In this document: positions 42,785 to 51,726 of the stretch, in pieces | Numbering within the stretch: the first letter of the stretch is position 1 | Layout: every line of letters starts with the position of its first letter | Assembly (NCBI GenBank): GCA_030427485.1 | Contig: JAUICG010000001.1 | Span: forward strand, 1-64,000 | Direction of reading: 5' to 3' | From: Gammaproteobacteria bacterium | GTDB taxonomy: Bacteria; Pseudomonadota; Gammaproteobacteria; Pseudomonadales; Halieaceae | Length of the DNA stretch: 64,000 bases | Position numbers and translations under genes: made by a program | Notes under the pieces: generated by a model | Told to the model about the DNA's origin: nothing | Databases searched by the model: none | Seen by the model: only the letters and a program-made list of their open reading frames with translations

Positions 42785-44707
42785 TCAGGCGGACACCGCC
42801 AGTGCCTGTACGGTCACCGGTTGCAGTTTCGCGGCGTGTGCCTCTTTGCTGCTGGTCCTTTCGGCATGTATCCAGACTCCGCCGTCCGGGTCCTTGATGA
42901 TGTCGCCAACACCGCCGGGAATATGGATGCCGACAGCAGTAGGTTTCGCGGCGAACAGTTCGGCCGCGGGCATTTCCATGCTCTCCAGGGAATCGATGAC
43001 GGCATTCGCATCGAAGTCAAAGTGAGCGACCACTTCCCGTGTTGCGCCCACATGGGGGGCAAAAGCCTGATCCAGTTCAAGTAACTGCAGAACCCGCTGC
43101 TTCAGCGCCGCCGCGTCGAGCTGGTTGTCCATGTGGCCATCGATCCATTGCAGCGCGACGCGTCTTACACAGGCATAAGTGCGCTCGGGATGGGTGTAGG
43201 CGGTGACAAAAAGCTCTTCGCGGAACTCGTACACGCCCATTTTTTCAGTGGCATCGAGACCGGGGATGTCCGCGGCGTATTCAATACACAGCTCGTGCAG
43301 AATGGCGCGCATCATGCCGGCGACCGGCACGGTCTCGCTCAGGGCGAGATAGCGCAATGTCAGCGGCAGCATGTAGCCGCGGCTCATCAACAGGTGCGCG
43401 GTAATCAGGAAATAGCCTTCCAGCCCTTCCTCGACCGGGAAACTCATGCAGCCCACCACGTACTCGCCCTTGGCCTTGCCGTAGCCGGCGACCGGCAGGG
43501 TTTCAATGCTGTACTCCTCGCGTCTGTCGTAAAATTCCGTGCCGGGCAGCAGGGTATAGCCGAAGATGTTAATCGTCGGGAACACGGCGAACAGACGGTC
43601 GAGGTTGGTTTCAAAGCTCGCGAGATTGTCGCCCACCAGCCCCCAGATCAGTTCGCAGGCAATGGGAACCCGCGCCTTGGCCATCTCGCGGGCAATCGGT
43701 TCATACTTGTTGGCGGCCATATTGGTGCGATGGCACAATTCCAGCGCCAGCGGCGTGAGGGTTTGCAGGGCGAGATGGTAATGCGGCAGCAGGTTGTTCT
43801 GGTGCAGCAGCAGTACGATTTCCTGCGAGCGCGGTCCGTGTTTCTTGGACCAGGACGTCGCAAAGGTATTGGGCAGCCCGGTGCGCTGTTTGATTTCGCA
43901 CAATATCCGGGCTTTCTCCACGTCTTCTTTCAGCGCGCCGAAGTTGGAGTCGGTCAGCCAGATATTCTTGATGCCCGCATCGACGATGTAGTTCCAGTCA
44001 TGGCGGATCCGCTCCGTGGAAAACGACAGCATCTTGGTACCGATCGCCCCGGTGCCCCACTCGCAAAACGCGCACTTGTAAGGACAGCCGCGGCTGGTTT
44101 CGTAGGCGATGCAGTCGTAGGGTTCGCCCTCGTCATCCTGCAGGCTGATGACATTCAGCGCCGATGGCAGCAGGTCCAGGTCGCGAAAGCGCGGACGCTC
44201 GGCGGTGGTTACCAACTGGCCGTGCTCCACAAAGGCGAGCCCGGCGACAGCGTGCCACTCTCCGGGGCCCTCTGCGTCCAGGAAACCGGTGAAGGTGGCC
44301 TCGCCTTCGCCCAGCACGATCACATCCACTGACTCCGAAAACAGGTAGTCGCGGGCTTTTTGCACATGCGGCCCGCCGGCGACGATCAACAGCTCCGGGC
44401 ACAGGGCTTTGACCTGCCGCATCAGGTCGAGGAACTCGGCGGCATTCCAGGTGTAAACGGAAAAGCCCATCACCGGTTGCAGCCCTGCCGCGATGGCGGC
44501 CCGCGCGCGGGGCAATCCTTCCTGTTGCCACTGTTCCAGCCACTGGGGAATCTTCTCCGGGCGATTCACGAAATGCACCAGTTGGATATCCACCTGGTCA
44601 GGAGCCCTGCCAAACTCCTGATAGTACGCTTTCAGGCCACCCGTGGTCATCGGAGCGGCGGGGAAGGTGTCGGAGTCCAGGGATAAAAGCCAGATGGGGC
44701 GCTGCAT
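42785..44707 (-). CDS. B12-binding-domain radical SAM protein
   Basis: 640 residues starting at ATG 44707 (an ATG 45 bases earlier is possible, with no better ribosome site). An N-terminal cobalamin-binding-like Rossmann domain (about 1-165, including VIVLGEGEATF and AGGPHVQKA) precedes a radical SAM core with the Cys triad CPYKCAFC (about 220-227). The C-terminal about 200 residues are not recognised. Members of this group methylate unactivated carbons or build rings and lipid chains, as in bacteriochlorophyll or hopanoid methylation. It lies 87 bp from the UbiA-like gene in the same direction. The B12-binding His motif is not conspicuous, so the N-terminus may not bind cobalamin. Confidence 0.85.
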   Translation of the reverse strand: MQRPIWLLSLDSDTFPAAPMTTGGLKAYYQEFGRAPDQVDIQLVHFVNRPEKIPQWLEQWQQEGLPRARAAIAAGLQPVMGFSVYTWNAAEFLDLMRQVKALCPELLIVAGGPHVQKARDYLFSESVDVIVLGEGEATFTGFLDAEGPGEWHAVAGLAFVEHGQLVTTAERPRFRDLDLLPSALNVISLQDDEGEPYDCIAYETSRGCPYKCAFCEWGTGAIGTKMLSFSTERIRHDWNYIVDAGIKNIWLTDSNFGALKEDVEKARILCEIKQRTGLPNTFATSWSKKHGPRSQEIVLLLHQNNLLPHYHLALQTLTPLALELCHRTNMAANKYEPIAREMAKARVPIACELIWGLVGDNLASFETNLDRLFAVFPTINIFGYTLLPGTEFYDRREEYSIETLPVAGYGKAKGEYVVGCMSFPVEEGLEGYFLITAHLLMSRGYMLPLTLRYLALSETVPVAGMMRAILHELCIEYAADIPGLDATEKMGVYEFREELFVTAYTHPERTYACVRRVALQWIDGHMDNQLDAAALKQRVLQLLELDQAFAPHVGATREVVAHFDFDANAVIDSLESMEMPAAELFAAKPTAVGIHIPGGVGDIIKDPDGGVWIHAERTSSKEAHAAKLQPVTVQALAVSA

Positions 44708-44778
44708 ATTATTGTGTCCAGGATTGCGTAAACGAAGCATTATCCTTAACAACGTGCCCGATGTCAGTGAATTTTTCT

Positions 44779-44808
44779 ACCCCTGCAAAAAGCACCCCTG
44801 CAAAAAGC
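44779..44808. repeat. Perfect 15-bp tandem duplication
   Basis: ACCCCTGCAAAAAGC stands at 44779-44793 and is repeated exactly at 44794-44808. The second copy is followed by AGG, which makes CCTGC-AAAAA-GCAGG a small hairpin. It lies between two genes, upstream of the B12/radical SAM gene and downstream of the SulP operon. It may be a slippage product or part of a terminator, but it lacks a T-run. Confidence 0.7.
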
Positions 44809-44857
44809 AGGCTTATTCGCTGCAGTTGCGGTGAAGCGAGTCAGTGGCCACAAGACG

Positions 44858-45088
44858 TCATAAGTAGATCTCCGCTTTCTTCAGGCCAATGTCTTTGAGC
44901 ATCAGTGTAATGTGCTCCAGGTCGGGTGTCGAAAGCACAGTGTCGTTTTCGTACGCGAGCATAAATGATTTTCCATCGTGCCTGTAGAGTATGACGATGA
45001 ACTCTCCGGTACCGGATGGATTTCTCCTGATTTCCACCAGACTGAATCCATCGTCGCTTTGTACTTTTTTTGCTGCTGATATCTTCAT
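44858..45088 (-). CDS. Small conserved-looking hypothetical protein
   Basis: 76 residues, ATG 45088 with GAGGG upstream. The composition is normal for a folded protein, with short strands (EFIVILYRHDGKSFML, VLSTPDLEHITLML) but no motif that I recognise. It starts 15 bp after the SulP gene ends and reads in the same direction, so it is probably co-transcribed with the transporter. A small regulatory or accessory role is possible. Confidence 0.55.
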   Translation of the reverse strand: MKISAAKKVQSDDGFSLVEIRRNPSGTGEFIVILYRHDGKSFMLAYENDTVLSTPDLEHITLMLKDIGLKKAEIYL

Positions 45089-45102
45089 AGACCCTCGTTG
45101 AA

Positions 45103-46824
45103 TCAGTTGAACCGCGCAATGGCCTCATCCAGGGTTGAGTAATACCCAACCACGCCGGCTATCGGGGCGACCTCTGCGCGCGCAAGCGTCTTTAACGGCT
45201 GAAAGTGCAGGTCGGATATACGAAGTTGTTTTCCCTCGGCTGCGCAGAAACTCGTCAGTTTGTTCAGGGCTGCGACGCCGCCCGCATCCAGCAATGTGAC
45301 GCCGTCCATGTACAGGATGACGCCCTCCAGTGATGTCATTTTTAGCGCGATCTCGCCAAAGACACGGTCTGCGGCCGCGAAAAACAGGGGGCCGTTGATC
45401 TTCAGGACAGCCCAGCGGTCGGGAAGCGCGGTGTCAATCAGTTTACGGTTCCCGGTAATGTCCGTGATTCTTGTCATGGCGGCCATCTCGCCGACAAAAA
45501 GAATGCAGGCGAGCAATACCCCCACTGTAATGGCGATAACCATGTCGAAGAAAACGGTCAGCAGGAGGCAGCTTGCCAGTACGATGATGTCCGGAGCGGG
45601 CGCTCGCTTCACCAGGTGTAACGACTTGGGGGCTTCGCTCATATTCCAGGCGACCACGATGAGCAGCGCGGCCATCGCAGGCATCGGCAGGAAGGCCAGC
45701 ACGGGTGCGAAGCAAATCAGCGCTAGCAGAACGACCAGCGCGTGAATCATCGCGGCGATGGGCGATTGCGCGCCCGCTTTCAGGTTTGCGGTCGACCTCG
45801 CTATCGCGGCCGTCGCGGTGATACCGCCAAACAATGGCGCGACGATATTGCCCAGTCCCTGTCCCAGCAGTTCGCTGTTGGCGCTGTGCCGCTTGCCGGT
45901 CATGCCGTCCAGCACCACGGCGCACAGCAGGGACTCGATTGCGCCCAGCATTGCGATAGCGAACGCGGAGGGGAGCAATGCCATGGCCGTTGCCGCATTC
46001 AACTCGCCTGGCGTTCCGTCAGGGCCGGGTTGTAGCCAGGGCCAGGTGAACCGGGGCAAGTACGGCGGAATACCCTGGCCGCTCGAGCCGTCCGGCAGCA
46101 AGTAGCCGAAGCGCGAGCCAATGGTGTCGACCTCGTATCCGGCCTGCGCCAGTGCGATGCCCAGCAGGCTTGCCACTGCGATGGCAGGCAGGTGCTGGGG
46201 AACAGGCGTCTTCAGTATTGGCCAGCACAGCATGACCGCCAGTGTCACCAGGGCCACAAACAGGCTGGGCGCATCGAACTGCTGTAGCGAATCGACCAGC
46301 AGCCAGATCCTGTCGAGAAAGGACTCAGGCATCTGTGCAATCCGCAGCCCAACAAAGTCGTTCAGTTGCAGGGTGACGAGGACGATCGCGATACCACCGG
46401 TGAAGCCCAGCGTTACCGATTGCGGAATGTACTCGATGAAGCGACCCAGGCGGGCATAGGCCATGGCAATCAGTATCATCCCGCCCATTATGCTTGCCAG
46501 CAGCAGGCCGGCGAGACCATACGCCTGGGCGATGGGGTGAAGAATAACGACGAAAGCCGCGGTCGGCCCGGAAATACTGAAGCGGCTTCCCCCGGTCAGG
46601 GCGACCACAAAACCGGCTATGATCGCCGTATACAGGCCATACTGTGGCGCCACCCCGCTGGCAATTGCCAGCGCCATGGCGAGGGGAATTGCGATAATAC
46701 CGACGCTGATGCCAGCCAGCAGATCGCCGCGCAGGCGAGCGATTGTGTAGGGCTCGCCCGCGAAACACGCCTCACGCAGGGCGTGGCCGATACGGAGGGA
46801 AAATAAGTGGGCTCTATGTGCCAT
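45103..46824 (-). CDS. SulP-family anion transporter with C-terminal STAS domain
   Basis: 573 residues. About 12 membrane segments span residues about 30-450, with the family signatures GISVGIIAIPLAMALAIA (about 34-52) and FSISGPTAAFVV (SLC26/SulP core). The STAS domain (about 460-573) carries LYMDGVTLLDAGGVAAL, with the Asp/Ser-type conserved loop. Members carry sulfate, bicarbonate or C4-dicarboxylates (YchM/DauA). With PAPS-using genes in the window sulfate is a possible substrate, but the sequence alone does not decide. It is transcribed away from the ribbon-helix-helix-like gene at 47110, with a palindromic intergenic region between. Confidence 0.9.
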   Translation of the reverse strand: MAHRAHLFSLRIGHALREACFAGEPYTIARLRGDLLAGISVGIIAIPLAMALAIASGVAPQYGLYTAIIAGFVVALTGGSRFSISGPTAAFVVILHPIAQAYGLAGLLLASIMGGMILIAMAYARLGRFIEYIPQSVTLGFTGGIAIVLVTLQLNDFVGLRIAQMPESFLDRIWLLVDSLQQFDAPSLFVALVTLAVMLCWPILKTPVPQHLPAIAVASLLGIALAQAGYEVDTIGSRFGYLLPDGSSGQGIPPYLPRFTWPWLQPGPDGTPGELNAATAMALLPSAFAIAMLGAIESLLCAVVLDGMTGKRHSANSELLGQGLGNIVAPLFGGITATAAIARSTANLKAGAQSPIAAMIHALVVLLALICFAPVLAFLPMPAMAALLIVVAWNMSEAPKSLHLVKRAPAPDIIVLASCLLLTVFFDMVIAITVGVLLACILFVGEMAAMTRITDITGNRKLIDTALPDRWAVLKINGPLFFAAADRVFGEIALKMTSLEGVILYMDGVTLLDAGGVAALNKLTSFCAAEGKQLRISDLHFQPLKTLARAEVAPIAGVVGYYSTLDEAIARFN

Positions 46825-46856
46825 AGTCGGGTCGATTACAAGAATGTTAATAAAGA

Positions 46857-46871
46857 TAACATAATATGTTA
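46857..46871. promoter_or_regulatory. 15-bp palindrome, candidate operator
   Basis: TAACATA-A-TATGTTA is a perfect inverted repeat with 7-bp arms around a single A. It lies 32 bp upstream of the SulP start, in an AT-rich stretch. The half-site TATGTTA also occurs at 47055-47061 in front of the ribbon-helix-helix-like gene, and ATGTTAA at 46844-46850. Such a site is the right size for a dimeric repressor. Binding is not shown. Confidence 0.55.
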
Positions 46872-47109
46872 ATCAAATTAATACTCAAGGCGGGCTTGAG
46901 TCGGTGGATCACATTACCGGCGCAGTTCCGGGCGAAGTACGACAGGTTGTTTTCGCGGGCAGGGCAGGCGTGGAAATCTGTGGCGCACGAGGAGCGTACG
47001 CGCTAAGACAGCGGTCGACTCTCCACGCTGGAAGCAGGGTGATTATTACAATAGTATGTTAACCAGATGCGCTGAATCGCAGAGCGCCGCAAGAAACTAT
47101 ACAAGAGTC

Positions 47110-47304
47110 ATGGACATGGAAAAACGTACCGCCCGACTGACGCTGCTGGTTGATCCCAGCAAGAAACACGTCTTCGAAAAACTGTGTTCGCTGGAGGACG
47201 TTACGCCTTCCCAGAAAATCCGCCAGTTTATGCGCGACTATATCGAAGAAAAAATGGGGCCGGATTGGCGCAAGGAGGTGTTTGATGACGACGCGCAAAC
47301 CTGA
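47110..47304 (+). CDS. Small ribbon-helix-helix-like (Arc/CopG-type) protein
   Basis: 64 residues from ATG 47110; an upstream in-frame ATG at 47056 would add 18 residues but falls within the repeat-bearing leader. The pattern is a short N-terminal strand (ARLTLLVD), then helix-turn-helix (PSKKHVFEKLCSLEDV, then TPSQKIRQFMRDYIEEKMG), fitting the ribbon-helix-helix fold of small DNA-binding regulators. The leader carries a TATGTTA copy of the palindrome arm found near the SulP promoter, so autoregulation and control of sulP are possible. A toxin-antitoxin pair is unlikely, as no partner gene follows. Confidence 0.6.
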   Translation: MDMEKRTARLTLLVDPSKKHVFEKLCSLEDVTPSQKIRQFMRDYIEEKMGPDWRKEVFDDDAQT

Positions 47305-47334
47305 GCGCCGGACAGAGGCAGCATCCCCTGGCGC

Positions 47335-48501
47335 TTACGACAGACGCTCCCTGAAATCGTCGTAGCCGAACTCGCGCACGATTTCCAGTTCATCGGTACC
47401 GGAATTCCACAGTGCTATCGCCGGCAGTTTGGTGCCATTGAATGTGCTGGTCTTGACCATCGTGTAATGCGCCATATCGCTGAACACAAGCCGCTGGCCG
47501 ACCTGTAGCGGTTTGGCGAAACTGTAGTCGCCCATCACATCGCCGGCGAGGCAGGTCAGGCCGCCGAGGCGATAGGTATGCGCCAGTTCACCGGGCGCCG
47601 CGGCGCCGAGTATATCGGCGCGGTAGGGCATTTCCAGCACATCCGGCATATGGCAGGTCGCGGAGGTGTCCAGAATGGCCTGGTTCAGGGCGTTCCAGCC
47701 CAGGTCGAGCACCTCGGTGACCAGCACGCCGGTACCGATGGCTACCGCCTCGCCGGGCTCCAGATACACCTGCACAGCGTGGCGGCGGGCGAAATCCCGC
47801 ACGCACGCTGCCAGCGCGTCGGTCTGGTAATCCGGTCGAGTAATATGGTGCCCGCCGCCGAAGTTCACCCACTCCATGCGGCCCAGCAAGTGCCCGAATT
47901 TTTCCTCCACCGCCTGCAGCGTACGCTGCAGCGGCGGGAAATCCTGCTCACACAGTGTGTGAAAGTGCAGCCCGCTGATGTCCTCGAGCAGGCTTTCATC
48001 GAGCTGCGACAGGGGAATGCCCAGGCGTGAGCCGGGCGCACAGGGGTCGTATATCGGTACGGTGCCCTCGGAGTGTTCGGGGTTGATACGCAGGCCGAAC
48101 TTCAGCCCCGCCCGGCGTTCGCGCGCCGCGAGCGCCATCGGGCGAAAGCGCTGCCATTGCGCGCAGCTGTTGAACACGACGTGATCGGCAATTTCCAGGA
48201 TTTCGCGCAGGTCCGGCTCGGAGTAGGCGGCACTGAACACATGCACCTCGCCGCCGTAGCACTCGCGCCCAAGACGCGCTTCATGCAGCCCGCTGGCGCA
48301 GGTGCCGCTGAGATAGCCGGACACCAGCGGCGCCAGTCGCCACATGGAGAAGGCTTTCAATGCCGCCAGTACCCTGGCGCCACTGTCGCGGGCCACCTGC
48401 TGCAGGATTCGCAGGTTGCGCTCCACGGCGACCTGGTCCACCACGAAGCACGGTGTCGGCAGGCGGGCGAGTTCCAGCTTTTCAAAATCCGTGAACTGCA
48501 T
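47335..48501 (-). CDS. nspC: Carboxynorspermidine/carboxyspermidine decarboxylase
   Basis: 388 residues, a PLP enzyme of the alanine-racemase/ornithine-decarboxylase fold. The PLP Lys is in LAALKAFS (about residue 48), and the end has the LEPGEAVAIGTG motif and DMAHYTMVKTS, the substrate loop. It decarboxylates carboxynorspermidine (or carboxyspermidine) to the polyamine. It follows the carboxynorspermidine synthase gene by 16 bp in the same direction, and the arginine decarboxylase gene heads the set. Which diamine is used cannot be told from the sequence; spermidine by the non-aminopropyl route is as likely as norspermidine. Confidence 0.9.
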   Translation of the reverse strand: MQFTDFEKLELARLPTPCFVVDQVAVERNLRILQQVARDSGARVLAALKAFSMWRLAPLVSGYLSGTCASGLHEARLGRECYGGEVHVFSAAYSEPDLREILEIADHVVFNSCAQWQRFRPMALAARERRAGLKFGLRINPEHSEGTVPIYDPCAPGSRLGIPLSQLDESLLEDISGLHFHTLCEQDFPPLQRTLQAVEEKFGHLLGRMEWVNFGGGHHITRPDYQTDALAACVRDFARRHAVQVYLEPGEAVAIGTGVLVTEVLDLGWNALNQAILDTSATCHMPDVLEMPYRADILGAAAPGELAHTYRLGGLTCLAGDVMGDYSFAKPLQVGQRLVFSDMAHYTMVKTSTFNGTKLPAIALWNSGTDELEIVREFGYDDFRERLS

Positions 48502-48517
48502 GCGCGCTACTGTTGCC

Positions 48518-49729
48518 TCAACCCTGGGTGATATCCAGGTGGAATCTCGGGTTCAGCTCGATCACTTTCCACGGCAGGCCATAGCGGTTCATGTCCTCCA
48601 TGAAAGGGTCGGGGTCGCACTGCTCTACGTTCCACACGCCCGGCTGGCGCCACTTTCCCTCGAGTATCATTTTCGCACCGATAACCGCGGGTACGCCGGT
48701 GGTGTAGGAAATCGCCTGCGACTGGACTTCCCTGTAGCAGGCTTCGTGATCACAGATATTGTAGAGGTACATCACTTTTTCCCGCCCCTCCCTGACGCCG
48801 CGCACGATGCAGCCGATGCAGGTCTGGCCCTTCGTGCGCGGGCCCAGCGTGGACGGGTCGGGCAACAGGTGGGCGAGAAACTGGATCGGCACGATGGACT
48901 GCCCCTGGTACTCGACGGGCTCGATGCCGGTCATGCCGACATTTCCCAGCACCTCCAGGTGTTTCAGGTAGTTGTCGGAAAAACTCATCCAGAACTGGGC
49001 GCGCCGCAGGCTGGGGAAGTGTTTGCTGATTGACTCCAGTTCCTCGTGATACATGCGGTAGATATTGAACGTACCCACATTCTCCGGACAGGTGTAATGC
49101 GCCTTCATGGACATGGCCGGCGTGGTGACGAACTGGCCATTCTCCCAGTGTCGGCACTCGGCGCTTACCTCGCGAATATTAATTTCAGGGTTGAAGTTGG
49201 TGGCAAAGGGGTAGCCGTGATCGCCGCCGTTGACGTCGATGATATCGAGCTCGTGGATTTCGTCGAAATAGTGTTTGGCGAGGTAGGCCGTGAACAGATT
49301 GGTAGCGCCGGGATCAAAACCGCTGCCCAGAATCGCTGTCAATCCCGCATCGAGGAACCGCTGTTGATAGGCCCATTGCCAGCGATACTCGAACCTGGCG
49401 GTATCCGGCGGTTCGTAGTTCGCGGTATCCAGGTAGTGGACGCCGGCTTCGAGACAGGCATCCATGATCGTCAGGTCCTGGTAGGGCAATGCCACGTTGA
49501 TTACCAGTTCCGGCTGCTCTTTTTTCAACAGGTTCGCCAGTTCGGGGACATTGTCCGCATCCACTTGTGCCGTGCGAATGGGGCGGCTGAGTTGCGAGGC
49601 GATCGCCTGGCATTTGGATTCGGTGCGACTGGCGAGCACGATATCGGTGAATACATCGCTTATCTGGGCGCACTTGTGTGCCACGACGCCGCCCACGCCG
49701 CCCGCCCCGATTATCATCACTTTAGACAT
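48518..49729 (-). CDS. Carboxynorspermidine synthase (saccharopine-dehydrogenase-like)
   Basis: 403 residues; ATG 49729 has GGAGG eight bases upstream. The NADPH loop is VMIIGAGGVGGVVAHK (about 4-19), followed by an Asp-ending region and the saccharopine-dehydrogenase-like catalytic domain (e.g. GVHYLDTANYEPPDT, ILGSGFDPGATN). It condenses aspartate semialdehyde with a diamine and reduces the imine. It is the middle gene of a polyamine operon: speA 50 bp before, nspC 16 bp after. The family also includes true saccharopine dehydrogenases, but the nspC neighbour decides the call. Confidence 0.88.
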   Translation of the reverse strand: MSKVMIIGAGGVGGVVAHKCAQISDVFTDIVLASRTESKCQAIASQLSRPIRTAQVDADNVPELANLLKKEQPELVINVALPYQDLTIMDACLEAGVHYLDTANYEPPDTARFEYRWQWAYQQRFLDAGLTAILGSGFDPGATNLFTAYLAKHYFDEIHELDIIDVNGGDHGYPFATNFNPEINIREVSAECRHWENGQFVTTPAMSMKAHYTCPENVGTFNIYRMYHEELESISKHFPSLRRAQFWMSFSDNYLKHLEVLGNVGMTGIEPVEYQGQSIVPIQFLAHLLPDPSTLGPRTKGQTCIGCIVRGVREGREKVMYLYNICDHEACYREVQSQAISYTTGVPAVIGAKMILEGKWRQPGVWNVEQCDPDPFMEDMNRYGLPWKVIELNPRFHLDITQG

Positions 49730-49779
49730 AGTTTTTTCCTCCCTTGGCAGTTCGCCTGCGCGCCTGTGGCCAGCGCGGT

Positions 49780-51726
49780 TCATTCATGTTCAAAATAGGT
49801 GTAGCCGTGCAGGCTTTCCTTGAACGCCTGCAGAATCGCCTGGCGTTGCGGAATACTGATCTTGCCACTGCGTACCGCTTCCTCGGCCACCAGTCGAAAC
49901 TGCTCCTGCATCTTCTTGGGCTCGTACTCGACGTACTTGAGTACATCGAAGATACTGTCGCCGTGGAACTCCCGCACAAACTCGAACGTGCCGTCGGAGT
50001 TTACCGCCACATTCACCACGTTGGTATCGCCGAACAGGTTGTGCAGGTCGCCGAGGGTTTCCTGGTAGGCGCCTACGAGGAATACGCCCAGGTAGTAGTC
50101 TTCATCGGGCTTCAATTCATGCAGCTTGAGCGTGCGACTGATGCCCTCCGGTGTGGAGAAGTGGTCTATCTTGCCGTCGCAGTCGCAGGTCAGGTCAGCC
50201 AGCACTGCGGAACGGGTGGGCTCCTCGGTCAGCCGGTGGATCGGCATGATCGGGAATACCTGGTCGATCGCCCACATGTCCGGCAGTGACTGGAACAGGC
50301 TGAAGTTGCCGTAGTAGATGTCAGACAACAGCTCGGGCAGGTTTTCGAGTTCCGGCGGCACCCTGTTCAACTGGGGCAGTATCGCGGCGATGCGCTGCAG
50401 CACCGCGAGATAAAAGTTTTCACCCAGCGCCCGTTCGCGCAGCGTGGCCTGGCCGTGGTGAAATTCTTCCCGCAACTCGTCGCGGTAAAACAGCGCGTCG
50501 TTGTAGCACTCCTGGAAATTCTTCTCACCCACTGTGCTGAGTACCGATTGCAGGTTGCTCAGGTTCTCACTGCAATCCTCGGGTAAGGTAGCGGGCAGCG
50601 CTCCGGGATGGCTGTCGCGAACGTCGAGAATGTTGAACAGCAGCATGGACGAGTAGGCCACTGTGGCGCGGCCCGACTCGGTGATAATCACCGGGTGGGA
50701 TATGTCCAGGGGGTCCAGGGTTTCGCAGATACTTTCGACGATATTGGTGCAGTACTCCTGCAGCTGGTAGTTCATGCTGTGGGTGCTATTGGTGCGCGCG
50801 CCCTCATAGTCCACGGCGAGGCCGCCGCCGAGGTCGAGGTAACCCATTGGCGCGCCCTCCTGTACCAGGCCGACATAGAAGCGGCAGGCGTCCAGCACCC
50901 CGCTGCGCACATTGCGTATATTGGGGATCTGCGACCCGAGGTGACAATGCAGCAGTTGCAGGCAGTGCAGCATCCCGGCTGCGCGCAGTTCATCCACGAT
51001 GGTAATCAGCGCATCGGTTGAGAGGCCGAATATCGAGCGATCACCGCTGTCCTGGCTCCAGTGGCCATCGACCACCACGCTGTTCTTGATCCGCACGCCG
51101 ATCAGCGGTTCGACGTCCAGCGCGCGGCTGCGCTCGATGAGCAATGGTAATTCGTTCAGCGATTCCAGCACGAAGAAGCAGGCGATGCCCATCTGGCGGG
51201 CGTAGAGGCCAAGATCGATGAACTCCGCATCCTTGTAGCCGTTGCAGATAATCAGGCTGTCGTGATCGCGCAACTGCGACAGCGCGATGATCAGCTCCGC
51301 CTTGCTGCCCGCCTCCAGACCGTGGTGGTAGTGGCGGCCGTAGTCGGCGATCTCCTCGATCACGTGGCACTGTTGGTTCACCTTGATCGGGAAAACGCCG
51401 CGATAACTGTTCTGGTAGTTGCCCTGTTCTATCGCCAGCGCAAAAGACTCGTTGAGCACCTTGATGCGATGGTCCAGCAGGTTGCGGATACGCAGTACCG
51501 CGGGCATGTGCAAGCCGCGCGCGCGCATCCCGAGTACGATATCCATAAGCGATACGACGACCTGGTGGTCGCCGAAATCGACATTGACCTGCGCCTCACC
51601 CTGCGCGGAGAGGTCGAAATAGCCCGCGCCCCAGGTGTTGATGCCGTACAGTTCCGCGCTGTGCTCACTGCTCCAGCCGGTGTCGCTGCCAGCTGCTGGC
51701 GCTGTGTCCGTTAGCTCTCTGGGCAT
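49780..51726 (-). CDS. speA: Biosynthetic arginine decarboxylase
   Basis: 648 residues, full SpeA length. It converts arginine to agmatine with PLP and Mg. The PLP Lys is in GVFPIKVNQQ (about residue 115), and the MGYLDLGGGLAVDYEG loop and the C-terminal CDGKIDHF segment (D/E acidic site) are present. ATG start with AGAGGA upstream. It begins the operon with the carboxynorspermidine genes. No speB (agmatinase) or agmatine deiminase is in the window, so putrescine formation must be completed elsewhere. Confidence 0.95.
   Translation of the reverse strand: MPRELTDTAPAAGSDTGWSSEHSAELYGINTWGAGYFDLSAQGEAQVNVDFGDHQVVVSLMDIVLGMRARGLHMPAVLRIRNLLDHRIKVLNESFALAIEQGNYQNSYRGVFPIKVNQQCHVIEEIADYGRHYHHGLEAGSKAELIIALSQLRDHDSLIICNGYKDAEFIDLGLYARQMGIACFFVLESLNELPLLIERSRALDVEPLIGVRIKNSVVVDGHWSQDSGDRSIFGLSTDALITIVDELRAAGMLHCLQLLHCHLGSQIPNIRNVRSGVLDACRFYVGLVQEGAPMGYLDLGGGLAVDYEGARTNSTHSMNYQLQEYCTNIVESICETLDPLDISHPVIITESGRATVAYSSMLLFNILDVRDSHPGALPATLPEDCSENLSNLQSVLSTVGEKNFQECYNDALFYRDELREEFHHGQATLRERALGENFYLAVLQRIAAILPQLNRVPPELENLPELLSDIYYGNFSLFQSLPDMWAIDQVFPIMPIHRLTEEPTRSAVLADLTCDCDGKIDHFSTPEGISRTLKLHELKPDEDYYLGVFLVGAYQETLGDLHNLFGDTNVVNVAVNSDGTFEFVREFHGDSIFDVLKYVEYEPKKMQEQFRLVAEEAVRSGKISIPQRQAILQAFKESLHGYTYFEHE

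Noticed and set aside
43133..44332. 399-codon plus-strand frame opposite the radical SAM gene
   Set aside because: The minus strand carries the Cys triad and family features; the plus frame has no family pattern.
47056..47109. Earlier ATG of the ribbon-helix-helix-like gene
   Set aside because: The ATG is part of the TATGTTA repeat and adds residues that do not fit the fold; 47110 is preferred, though not certain.
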